Positions 8,841 through 16,755 of a stretch of 64,000 nucleotides of DNA are shown here, piece by piece. Each line of letters starts with the position of its first letter. Position 1 is the first letter of the stretch. Both the position numbers and the translations under genes were made by a program. This stretch comes from CAYPNF01 sp964411985 (GTDB lineage Bacteria > Verrucomicrobiota > Verrucomicrobiia > Limisphaerales > J093). Under the pieces are notes generated by a model. It worked only from the letters and a program-made list of their open reading frames with translations. It made no database searches and was not told where the DNA came from. The stretch spans positions 1 to 64,000 of the forward strand of contig CAYPNF010000021.1 of NCBI GenBank assembly GCA_964411985.1, in the 5' to 3' direction.

Positions 8841-8863
8841 GGAATGGCACCAGGCTTCTTCAG

Positions 8864-11800
8864 CTAGTTTCTGGAAGAAGCGTTAACGCCGACAAGGTAG
8901 ACTCGGTAAAACTGGGATCGGGACAATGGCGAGACCGTGGCGCTCATGACCGGCCCTTCCGCCACCAAAGGCTCAAGCAGATCCTGCCATTCACCCGGAA
9001 CCAGGGCGTCCTTGCCCTGTAATCGGTACGTCTTCCCCTTGAGAGCCCGCCAGGTGAGCTTGCACGCCCCTAATGCGTACTCGACAGAGTAGATGGCGGG
9101 AGGGGGTGGTACGATCCGACCCAAAGGATAAGGGTCACTGCGGCATTTCTTGAATCCTGCATAGGGAAGCCGCTTGGCCGGAGTCTGGTCGCCATAATAG
9201 ACCGTCAGGCCGTTGTCACTCAGGAGTTCAACTGAACTTTCGGGCGTCCAGGGCGCAGTCGAAAGTTCGATGATCCCCTCGGGGTTGGCTCCAGTCAAAT
9301 CGGTGCTCCGCAACTGGGGCGGATCACCGGGATTACCAGTCCAGGTATAGAGCCGAAAGTCCTGTGGGTAAGCTCCAGAGGCGAGCCGGGCAGGGCCAGC
9401 CACAATCAGATAGCCATTCTGGTTTCCTTCGAGACTGCGGACGCCACGGTCGTAGAGTTCCAGATCGATTGGGGCGCCGAAAGCGGCGGAACAGGGAGGC
9501 CCTCCCGTGGAGAGCAGCGATGCAAAGTTCAAGACGGGAACAATGAGGGCATAGTGCCGATCCGCGGCCGGAACGATGGGAGCGCGAAACGCGATATAGG
9601 CGCCGTTCGTATCGCCAGGCATCATCGCTAACCCTTCGATCGAAAAACCGGATCCGTCCGGCGCTTTTGGCGGTACACCGTCGGCATCGCTTGCCTCCAA
9701 TCCATAGTAGTTCGCGCCTTTGCCGTGCATGTTCTGGCGATCCCACTCGATCAAATCCAACTTAAGAAACTCGTAGTAGTCCACAAACCGGAGGGACGCC
9801 ACCGGCCCCTCCACGACCAGGTCGGTCGCCCAAGCCCGGGTGCGATTCGTCCTGGTCTCACCGATCTCCGCATGAGAGTGAGATCCGAGCCAATACAGCC
9901 GGTTTCCAACACGGGTGGAAGCCTCCACATCCACCTCGCGCGGCAAGCCCGACTCTATGTCCGGCAAGTCGAGAAAGGAGGTCATATCGAACTCGGCTAG
10001 CGGAAGACCTGACTGGTGGCGCTGATAGATCCGCAGAGTCTGGTTCTCATCATCTCCCAGAATCATCGTATTCTCATCAATCACCAGCGCCGTGGAACCG
10101 TCGCAGGCACCGTAGTACCAGACCGTATCCGGGTTTCCTGCACCAGAGGCCGCGTAGGGGAATGTGCGGGTTCCTATGACCGATCCGTCATAGGCATGAA
10201 CAGTAATGGTGGAGTAGCCAACGCCCACTGGCTGAAAGCTTAACTCGAAGTTGTCGTTCGGATGAGAAATCAGCTTCATCCCCTCCTCACGCAGCACTCC
10301 CGGGTTGGAACTGGAAACCCAAACACGGATCATAAAGTCGGGGGAAGCCTCCCGCGTCACGGAGAAAAACACCTTGGGATTGAACGGATCCCCGATCACG
10401 CCCGATATCGGCAGGATAGGACTAATGGCTGGGGGCAACACGTTGAGAGATCCCGGCGTCAGAAGAGTGCCTCCACGCAGATTGGTGCTGCCTGAAAGGG
10501 AATCATAGACCAGTGAGTCTCCATTCGGCCCCAGGAGCTCTCCGGCACACCAAGCAGCGGCCGAATTGGGAGCAATATTGCCCGGCAGACGCGTCGCTGC
10601 GTCAGGAGCTCCGCTTTCCAATGCAAGGTCAACACCGCCGTAAACCAAATCCTCCTTGTGACCATCGGACCACCCCACCGCATCGTGGATTAACGCCCCC
10701 TTGGGCAAGCCCTCAAGCACTCCGTTATCCCCACGGTCAAGGTCCTCTCCCTGCTTGGGTGGCACATCGCTAGTCACCAATAGGAGTGATAAGGCGCCGT
10801 TACCCAAACCGCCGTCGGCTTTTGCGAATTCAGGAACCCAGACAACCGTCGATGAGGACGGGATTGGGTAAGGCGAACCCTCGGGAATCACTGCGACAAG
10901 CCCCGAAGACCCAACACCCACGCCGCTGAGAGAAACCACCAAGGCAACCGATCCGGGGTCGTTCTCCACACTTCCGTTGATTCCCAAAAGGTAAAGGTTC
11001 GTTAAGTAGGCATTGGGGCCGCAGCGAAGCTCGATGAATTCGAAGGGGGCATCGTTGGTGCCGGGAGGGTTCACTTTGACCTCGTTCAGCAGAATTCGGT
11101 CGTTGTCGAGGATGCTCACCACGACCTCAGGCACAAGCGTTCCCAAAGCATAGTGGACCGGATCCTCGGTCGAGACCATGAGGTGAGTGACAGATCGGCT
11201 GCGTGGCGACAGATCCACAACCAGGTCATCAACGGCGCGCACCATAACGGCGTGAGCGGTGGTGTCTGACAGAATCAAGTCACGCTCCACACCAAAACTC
11301 TTCCCGGCATCCGTGCTCACCTCGAGTTGGTCTCCCCCACGAATCCGGATCGTCACCGGGCCCGCGGCGGGGGCATTCAATTCCATATAGTACCGGTCGA
11401 CCTCCCCTTGTTCACTGACCTTAAGCGGCTCCACTGCGGAGTAGACCAAAACGCCAGGTATGGGCTCCGCGCCGAAATTCGGCGACCCGATGTGATCCAG
11501 GCGGGCTCCGGCAAGTTGCTCTGGCCAGGTATTTGCCGTGCTTCCCAAACTCCAGTCCGGCGGACTCCCACCCAGGGTATCACCCGCCACCCAAGCCGAG
11601 ACCTCGGACCCAGCGCTGTTTCCATTCCGAACAACCACGCTCGGTGTAAAACCCACCGGTATCACGGTGCCAAGAGCCGATGCCGTACTCCCGGGCGAGT
11701 CGGCTCGCCGGAAGTTGACCCGCCCATACGCACAGTCCCCTGCTCCATCGCCATCAAGGACCCCAATGGAATCAAGAATCTCCCAGCCAAAGTAGAATGG

Positions 11801-12370
11801 GCTGTCCGGGACCCCGTCGTCGTCGGTATCAAGATCGTCGTCCACTTGGGGAGCACTCGTAGCCCGGATCAGGATGAAGGTGACTGACGCATTGACCAGA
11901 TCGGTTACCCCCGCTCTGCCACGATGTCCTAGGGAACTGCTTCCACCACTCCCCCATCCGGGGCCACTGCCGACATTGACCAGGATCGTTGAGTTGCTGT
12001 GGCCCAGGTAGTCATTCGTCTTTTGCAGCAGAACCAGAAAGCCATTCCCGCCCACGACGTTGCCTGACAGATCAAAGACGTTCTGCAGAAGCCCCGGGTT
12101 TCCACCAGCGTCCCCTTCCACCGAAACCAGGTAAGTTCCCTGTCCAACCGGCTCATGGGGAATCCCTCTAAGCTCGATGTACTCGTTGGGGGAATCACCG
12201 CCCGGAGGGTTGAAAAAAATCTCGTTTAGCAGGAGCCCTCCCCACGCCGCAGATTGGAGGAGGGAAAGAGTACAAAAGAGGAACCAGAGCCTCCCTAATT
12301 GTGGCCACCCCCACGCGGCGGGGCCAAGGCGAGAAGCCTTAGTGTCATTCTCCTGGTGCACGCACACCAC
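8864..12370 (-). CDS. secreted lamin-tail-domain / DUF3616-like protein
   Basis: The 1168-residue exported protein begins with GTG codons near 12370, as no in-frame ATG precedes the signal peptide (LGRLWFLFCTLSLLQSAAWG, residues 26-44). Two lamin-tail domains start with LLLNEIFFNPPGGDSPNEYIEL (about 46-200) and ILLNEVKVNPPGTNDAPFEF (about 425-560). A beta-sandwich region separates them. Residues about 750-1085 resemble DUF3616, recognisable from DENTMILGDDENQTLRIY, VDVEASTRVGNRLYWLGSHS and GFSIEGLAMMPG. A short C-terminal domain (KLTWRALKGKTYRLQGKD...SQFYRVYLV) resembles tails common on verrucomicrobial secreted proteins. The function is unknown, probably a cell-surface or extracellular structural or phosphoesterase-like role. 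It converges on echF. Confidence 0.8.
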   Translation of the reverse strand: MVCVHQENDTKASRLGPAAWGWPQLGRLWFLFCTLSLLQSAAWGGLLLNEIFFNPPGGDSPNEYIELRGIPHEPVGQGTYLVSVEGDAGGNPGLLQNVFDLSGNVVGGNGFLVLLQKTNDYLGHSNSTILVNVGSGPGWGSGGSSSLGHRGRAGVTDLVNASVTFILIRATSAPQVDDDLDTDDDGVPDSPFYFGWEILDSIGVLDGDGAGDCAYGRVNFRRADSPGSTASALGTVIPVGFTPSVVVRNGNSAGSEVSAWVAGDTLGGSPPDWSLGSTANTWPEQLAGARLDHIGSPNFGAEPIPGVLVYSAVEPLKVSEQGEVDRYYMELNAPAAGPVTIRIRGGDQLEVSTDAGKSFGVERDLILSDTTAHAVMVRAVDDLVVDLSPRSRSVTHLMVSTEDPVHYALGTLVPEVVVSILDNDRILLNEVKVNPPGTNDAPFEFIELRCGPNAYLTNLYLLGINGSVENDPGSVALVVSLSGVGVGSSGLVAVIPEGSPYPIPSSSTVVWVPEFAKADGGLGNGALSLLLVTSDVPPKQGEDLDRGDNGVLEGLPKGALIHDAVGWSDGHKEDLVYGGVDLALESGAPDAATRLPGNIAPNSAAAWCAGELLGPNGDSLVYDSLSGSTNLRGGTLLTPGSLNVLPPAISPILPISGVIGDPFNPKVFFSVTREASPDFMIRVWVSSSNPGVLREEGMKLISHPNDNFELSFQPVGVGYSTITVHAYDGSVIGTRTFPYAASGAGNPDTVWYYGACDGSTALVIDENTMILGDDENQTLRIYQRHQSGLPLAEFDMTSFLDLPDIESGLPREVDVEASTRVGNRLYWLGSHSHAEIGETRTNRTRAWATDLVVEGPVASLRFVDYYEFLKLDLIEWDRQNMHGKGANYYGLEASDADGVPPKAPDGSGFSIEGLAMMPGDTNGAYIAFRAPIVPAADRHYALIVPVLNFASLLSTGGPPCSAAFGAPIDLELYDRGVRSLEGNQNGYLIVAGPARLASGAYPQDFRLYTWTGNPGDPPQLRSTDLTGANPEGIIELSTAPWTPESSVELLSDNGLTVYYGDQTPAKRLPYAGFKKCRSDPYPLGRIVPPPPAIYSVEYALGACKLTWRALKGKTYRLQGKDALVPGEWQDLLEPLVAEGPVMSATVSPLSRSQFYRVYLVGVNASSRN

Positions 12371-12462
12371 GCGAGCTTATCACCTTCCCTCTGGCTGCGC
12401 TAGTGTGGTGTCTTCGGAATGGGGGGTGGACTGCACAGCGGACTCAGGGCACAATCATCGGC

Positions 12463-13188
12463 ATGCCATCCTTGGTACCCGATGCCGAAAAGCGCCAGCC
12501 GTGGCTCGTGTGGTTGTTGCTGGTCCCACTCGTGTTTGGCGGCATGGCCCTGCGAACCAACAGTATCGTCTGCAAACTCGCGGTCCCCGTCTGCTGCGCT
12601 TTGCTGTTGTTAGCCCGGTCCCGATTCGGCCGATGCTGGGTGCGGGAACATACGCTCATTAGCACCGCCCTCGGGTTTTCGCTCTGCGGCGATTTCTTCC
12701 TCTCCGGCCGACAAGGGCGTATCAGCTGGTTCCTGGCAGGAATCGGTGCTTTTCTCTTGGCGCACGTGGCTTACGTCCTTTTTTCCCTGAGACAAGGCCG
12801 TTTTCGTTGGGGCGTCTTTGCGGGGCTCCTCGCACCGTTTTTGTGCTTATACCAGTTCACGTTGCTCCCGGGAATCCAAGGAGGCCCCATGCAGGCAGGC
12901 GTACTTGCCTACCTTGTTGTATCTTGCGCCTCCCTGGCGGCGGCAACCGGCTTGCGGAATCCACCCGAAGAACGGCTCTGGTTCCAAACCGGCATTGCTT
13001 TGATCGTCTTTTCCGACACGATCATTGGCTTGTCGGAGTTTGGAAATGTGAAAGCCCTGTCCTGGCTGATCTTACCGACCTACTACCTAGCACTGGTATG
13101 CATCACCCTCTCCTGCCTGATGAGGCCGGAGCATCGAACAAGCGATCAGCCTGCTCAACTGTACCGAGCTCCTGTCGGCCGACCTTAG
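12463..13188 (+). CDS. YhhN family membrane protein (lysoplasmalogenase-like)
   Basis: The product is 241 residues when started at the ATG at 12463; an upstream alternative at 12403 would add 20 unlikely residues. About seven or eight hydrophobic helices are visible. The YhhN family pattern is present: the acidic SLCGDFFL motif, a later AHVAYVLF, and FSDTIIGL in the C-terminal half. Family members such as TMEM86B hydrolyse the vinyl-ether bond of lysoplasmalogens, but bacterial activity is not established for this branch. It is divergent from the lamin-tail gene and ends overlapping by 4 nt with the convergent response regulator. Confidence 0.8.
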   Translation: MPSLVPDAEKRQPWLVWLLLVPLVFGGMALRTNSIVCKLAVPVCCALLLLARSRFGRCWVREHTLISTALGFSLCGDFFLSGRQGRISWFLAGIGAFLLAHVAYVLFSLRQGRFRWGVFAGLLAPFLCLYQFTLLPGIQGGPMQAGVLAYLVVSCASLAAATGLRNPPEERLWFQTGIALIVFSDTIIGLSEFGNVKALSWLILPTYYLALVCITLSCLMRPEHRTSDQPAQLYRAPVGRP

Positions 13189-13835
13189 GCGACCGTCCTG
13201 CCTGCGGGTTCCTTGGCTGCCGCGCCAGGAGGGCTAATGCGTGCCAGCTCCGGCTTCACCACCTTTTCGTAACAATCCGGGCAGATCCCGTGACTAAAGC
13301 GGGCATCCGTATGATCCATGATGTACGATTCGACTTGCTGCCAGTAGTTCTTATCGTTACGTATCTTTTTGCAATAGAGGCAGATAGGTAGAAGTCCCTG
13401 AAGCTGATTCAACTGACGGAATGCATCCTCAAGCTCCTTCACTCTCTCCGCAAGGCTGGTCTGAAGTTCCACAATCCTCTCTCCAACTCGAACGCGCGCC
13501 CTGAGCTCCTCCACATCGAAGGGTTTGGTGATGTAATCGTTGGCCCCCGCATTCAGACCAGCGACAATATCCTCCCGCCCATCCCGAGCCGTGAGCAGAA
13601 TGATGTGCGTACTTCGAGTGCCTGGAGTAGAACGAACGAGCCGACACACTTCGAGTCCACTCACGGCCGGCATCATCCAATCCAGAATGGCCAACTGCGC
13701 CGCACCCGGCTGTGACAAAGCTTCCCACGCTTCGGCTCCATCTTTGGTCGACGTCACCTCATAGCCCCACTTCGTCAAGCGCGCTTCGAGGAGTCGTCTG
13801 GAGACGGCATCATCTTCAGCAACGAGTACTTTCAT
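13185..13835 (-). CDS. response regulator with C-terminal four-cysteine module
   Basis: The 216-residue protein starts with a CheY-like receiver (1-120): acidic pocket EDD at 8-10, phosphoacceptor Asp52 (LAILDWMMP), and Lys104 in the YITKPF motif. A coiled coil follows (120-148). The C-terminal 60 residues form a module with Cys152/Cys155 (PICLYCKKIRND) and Cys185/Cys188 (SHGICPDCYEK) around a WxxxExY segment. The Cys spacing suggests metal binding. This module is common on receivers and PAS proteins, but I know of no assigned function. It lacks a DNA-binding domain. The start overlaps the stop of the upstream hybrid kinase by 4 nt, so they form a pair. Confidence 0.9.
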   Translation of the reverse strand: MKVLVAEDDAVSRRLLEARLTKWGYEVTSTKDGAEAWEALSQPGAAQLAILDWMMPAVSGLEVCRLVRSTPGTRSTHIILLTARDGREDIVAGLNAGANDYITKPFDVEELRARVRVGERIVELQTSLAERVKELEDAFRQLNQLQGLLPICLYCKKIRNDKNYWQQVESYIMDHTDARFSHGICPDCYEKVVKPELARISPPGAAAKEPAGRTVA

Positions 13836-14971
13836 AGAATCCCTTTCACCTGAGGTTTTGCTGTCCCGTTAACGGGCGCCGTGAAACGGGGAATCTTGAC
13901 AAGTATCTCGGTTCCCAATCCCGTCTGACTCCGGATTTCCAGGACCCCACCGTTCAGCTCAGCCAACCGCTTGCAAATCGCCAAGCCCAAACCTGATCCC
14001 TGCTGCTCGTAGAACTTTCGCTCAAATTGCATATATGCGCCTACCTCGGCTAGATGCTGCGGTTTCATACCGTGACCACGATCCGCTACCAACAAATGGA
14101 CTTGGTCGTCCTCACAGCGAACCACCACATCAACGGGACTCCCCGGAACAGAAAACTTGAACGCATTGTCGGCGAGCTCATCGGCGATTCTTGATAAATG
14201 GTCCTGAGCAATGGCAGCCTCGCCGGATTGAACCGCCAACCGCAGGTCGGCGGACCGATCCACCGCTGCCGCGCGACTGCAAACAGCCTTGGAAACCACC
14301 GAGGCGACGTCCTCGGTCCTCCCCCGGCGGACCGCTTGGGCTCGGGTGGAATCGGCCGAAGCGAGTTCGATTTGTGCGTAAAGCAAGGTGTTCTCGATCA
14401 TCCGGTGCAACCGCTTGGCCGACTCGAAAATCGCCTTCGACATCGCGGCGATCTCCTCCGAATCAAGAGTGCGGCAGTCGGTCATGATCATCTCCGAAAA
14501 GCCAAGGATCCCGTTCAAGGGTGTCCGCAGTTCATGAGGCAGAGCCGTACTGATGCTTGAGCGGAGGCTGTCTAGCTTGCTTCGGGCCTCCTCTTCCCAT
14601 GCGCGCTGCTTATTCAGTCGGGCCCGGACAGCCGCACGCAACTCTGGAACAGTGAAGGGTTTAGGCAAATAATCGTCTGCCCCAAGTTCCATTCCCTGCC
14701 GCATGCCTGCATAGTCCGCCTGACCGGTCATGAGGATGAAAGGCACCGTCTTCGTCCTAGGGTCATTGCGCAAAGTCTCCAGCGTGCCGTAGCCGTCCAT
14801 CTTGTCCATCCGGACGTCACATAATACCAAGCCGGGCGGATGCGAAAGCGCCATCTCGGACCCTTCCAGGCCGTTTTCGGCAGCCAAGACCGCGTAGCCG
14901 TCCTCCTTAAGAGCCCGGATCACCATCTGCCGCAATGAGGCATCGTCTTCTATGACCAGTATCGTATCCAT
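13832..14971 (-). CDS. receiver-histidine kinase hybrid (REC-HisKA-HATPase)
   Basis: The product is 379 residues from the ATG at 14971 (MDTILVIEDD); a longer frame to 14992 adds seven residues of no merit. The N-terminal receiver has Asp52 (LVLCDVRMDKMDG) and the LPKPF Lys motif. HisKA follows with the H-box LPHELRTPLNGILGFSEMI, His146. The HATPase domain has the N-box ELADNAFKF, DRGHGM (G1), and GSGLGLAICKRLAELNGG (G2). No membrane segment or PAS domain is present, so it is a cytoplasmic kinase whose input is phosphorylation of its own receiver. It is co-transcribed with the Cys-module regulator. Confidence 0.92.
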   Translation of the reverse strand: MDTILVIEDDASLRQMVIRALKEDGYAVLAAENGLEGSEMALSHPPGLVLCDVRMDKMDGYGTLETLRNDPRTKTVPFILMTGQADYAGMRQGMELGADDYLPKPFTVPELRAAVRARLNKQRAWEEEARSKLDSLRSSISTALPHELRTPLNGILGFSEMIMTDCRTLDSEEIAAMSKAIFESAKRLHRMIENTLLYAQIELASADSTRAQAVRRGRTEDVASVVSKAVCSRAAAVDRSADLRLAVQSGEAAIAQDHLSRIADELADNAFKFSVPGSPVDVVVRCEDDQVHLLVADRGHGMKPQHLAEVGAYMQFERKFYEQQGSGLGLAICKRLAELNGGVLEIRSQTGLGTEILVKIPRFTAPVNGTAKPQVKGIL

Positions 14972-15375
14972 GCGCGACTGTCTCGCCCACAACGCTCAAC
15001 TCGCATTGGCACACCCTTTGAGTAGCTCAATAACCCGCTCTGCCGAGCCAAATCAGGCCGCACCTGCACCCCTGATATCGGCATACGCCCACCTTGGGTT
15101 CAGCAGAATCTACCACAATCTGGTCTTTTCTGCCAAGGTGGAGGAAGGCTGGCACACCATTGTGTCTTGACGCTCAGGTTGATAGACTATCTGTATACTC
15201 CTTACCACAAGCACGTTGGGAAAATTGGCACTGTCATCAGGTGGCACTTCTGGCCCGGCTGCACTCGCCGATCTGGTCGTTCAGGGATCAGCAACTCGAT
15301 CCATGGAAGGAATGAGGAACAAACCACAGGCGAAGAACCATATCGTGCCTGAGCCGTAACAATTCAATGAAGAAT
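14972..15375. other. intergenic DNA upstream of the hybrid kinase
   Basis: No gene is supported between the kinase start and the inverted-repeat element at 15376. The region should contain the leftward promoter of the kinase pair. I see no strong promoter or RNA motif on the plus strand: TTGACG near 15176 and TATACT near 15203 are spaced too far apart. Confidence 0.5.
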
Positions 15376-15523
15376 AGGAGTCAGCGGAGACAGCAGAGAT
15401 CGGGCTTGAGCGGTCTCACGATCGAGATGGACGTATCACTTTCACCGTCCAGTGAACGCTTGAACGGACCGCGAGGAGCGATTCTGACTCCGTCTGACGG
15501 CTCTGCTCTCTCTGCTGCCTCCT
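15376..15523. repeat. imperfect inverted repeat with 23-nt arms (REP/MITE-like)
   Basis: The left arm 15376-15398 and the reverse complement of the right arm 15501-15523 agree at 20 of 23 bases. Both follow the purine-rich pattern AGGAG-CAGC-GAGA-AGCAGAG. The 102-bp interior has no coding sense. Such paired arms with an anonymous interior are typical of short non-autonomous palindromic elements. Its end sequence does not match the repeats of the two transposase elements farther along, so no mobiliser can be assigned. Confidence 0.5.
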
Positions 15524-15679
15524 GTTCAACTGCATGGATACGGCTGAGATTACCCTCGATTTCGGACCTCGCGCAGTTGCCTTTCTACCCAAACCAAAGA
15601 AGACTAAGACCCGCGCGTCGACTGTAATTCTTATGGGCCTATGAGCAAAGAAACCAACAAACCGTACGAGGGCACTTTG

Positions 15680-16096
15680 ATGGGTGATGCCCACTATTTT
15701 GCCTTAAGGGTGTATTTTGAAGACACCGATCTCGGCGGCGTTGTCTACCACGCGAACTATCTGCGATTCCTGGAACGGGCCCGCTCCGACCTGCTTCGGG
15801 CGTTGGGTATTGATCAAAAAGGGGCGTTTGAGAAGGGTGAGGGTATCTACGCAGTGACGGAAATGCATATCAAATACGCCCGGCCAGCTAAGTTCGACGA
15901 CGCGTTGGTCGTCGTCAGCCGCGTCAACGCTCTACGTCGCGCCTCCTGTGTGGTCGACCAGAGGATCATGCGGGCGCAGGAACTGGTTGTCGAAGCGATC
16001 GTGACCGTAGCATTCCTCACCCGCGAAGGACGTCCTACAAGGCAACCGAGTGATTGGGTGAACAAATTCGAACTCCTCAAAACGAAAGTCCATTAA
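15680..16096 (+). CDS. ybgC: acyl-CoA thioesterase, YbgC/4-hydroxybenzoyl-CoA thioesterase family
   Basis: The hot-dog fold protein is 138 residues from the ATG at 15680, which has a GAGGG ribosome site 7 nt upstream and leaves the usual short N-terminus before the catalytic motif. An upstream ATG at 15641 adds 13 residues but has no ribosome site. The active-site signature is VYFEDTDLGGVVYHANYLRF, with the catalytic Asp and the HANYLRFLERAR helix. YbgC enzymes hydrolyse short-chain or malonyl-type acyl-CoAs and often associate with the Tol-Pal system, but no tol genes are nearby. Its stop overlaps the convergent thioesterase by 4 nt. Confidence 0.88.
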   Translation: MGDAHYFALRVYFEDTDLGGVVYHANYLRFLERARSDLLRALGIDQKGAFEKGEGIYAVTEMHIKYARPAKFDDALVVVSRVNALRRASCVVDQRIMRAQELVVEAIVTVAFLTREGRPTRQPSDWVNKFELLKTKVH

Positions 16097-16575
16097 GAGG
16101 CTGTCGTATCACGGGGCTGAAAAACCCCGCTGAGGTCGCCAACAAAATCGGTAGCCATCTCGGCCGCGTCCCTTTCCTTTAGGGGCAAGTATTTCCCCGT
16201 GGCGGTGACCAGGACTGTGCCAGCCGCATCACGCAGCTCCGCTTTCGCTTCGAAAAGACGCCCTCGGCGGTTGACGGTAAGTTCAGCAAGCGCCACCAAC
16301 TCCCGGTTCGGACGCACCGGGAGAAGATATCTGACATTCAGCTCGGCGCAGTAGGCGAATCTCTTCGCCCGCACCGCACAGACCCAGGTCATAATCTCAT
16401 CCAACAGCGTTGCCGACAGCCCACCATGCACAGTGTCTCTAAACCCCACATGTTCGGCACCGAACGCGAAGCGAGCACGGACAATCATTCCATCCGTTTC
16501 CGATCGAAGCTTCAAGCCATGGAGATTCGAATCCCCGCAGACGAAACAGGAGTGAGTGTGAGGCAGTTCGTTCAT
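16093..16575 (-). CDS. PaaI-like hot-dog thioesterase
   Basis: The 160-residue protein has the hot-dog signature HVGFRDTVHGGLSATLLDEIM near residues 42-62. The HGG-(x)-L-DE pattern is that of PaaI-type acyl-CoA thioesterases, where the Asp/Glu helix is catalytic. The N-terminus carries HSCFVCGDSNLHGL, a CxxC plus His element seen in a subset of these proteins and possibly metal-binding. The substrate is not predictable. It converges with ybgC, sharing its last 4 bases. A 15-bp palindrome lies 125 bp upstream of its start. Confidence 0.85.
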   Translation of the reverse strand: MNELPHTHSCFVCGDSNLHGLKLRSETDGMIVRARFAFGAEHVGFRDTVHGGLSATLLDEIMTWVCAVRAKRFAYCAELNVRYLLPVRPNRELVALAELTVNRRGRLFEAKAELRDAAGTVLVTATGKYLPLKERDAAEMATDFVGDLSGVFQPRDTTAS

Positions 16576-16699
16576 TGGCTAAGAATAAGGCCCCCTCGGG
16601 AAGCGGAAACTAAAAAAACCATAGGTGCCATGCGGTCTAGCCCACGGCGAGGTATTTGAAAGCGGCGGCTTCCACCCTCCATCACGCGGCCTCAAGGTG

Positions 16700-16714
16700 G
16701 TTTACCCGGTAAAC
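16700..16714. promoter_or_regulatory. operator-like palindrome GTTTACC-C-GGTAAAC
   Basis: Perfect 7-bp arms around a single base lie 125 bp upstream of the PaaI-like gene and 42 bp beyond the stop of the glycosidase operon. The sequence recalls repressor operators of the LacI/GalR kind in symmetry, but lacks their central CG. There is no T-run, so a terminator is unlikely. Confidence 0.35.
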
Positions 16715-16755
16715 GGGGTATTCAGGGGGTATTTCCGGATGGCAGTGTTTCCCAC

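Noticed and set aside
8855..8880. hairpin CTTCTTC...GAAGAAG after echF as a terminator
   Set aside because: The stem is short, has no T-run and overlaps the end of the convergent lamin-tail gene.
15176..15208. TTGACG and TATACT as a promoter pair
   Set aside because: The gap between them is 21 bp, too long for a sigma-70 promoter, and no gene start fits downstream.
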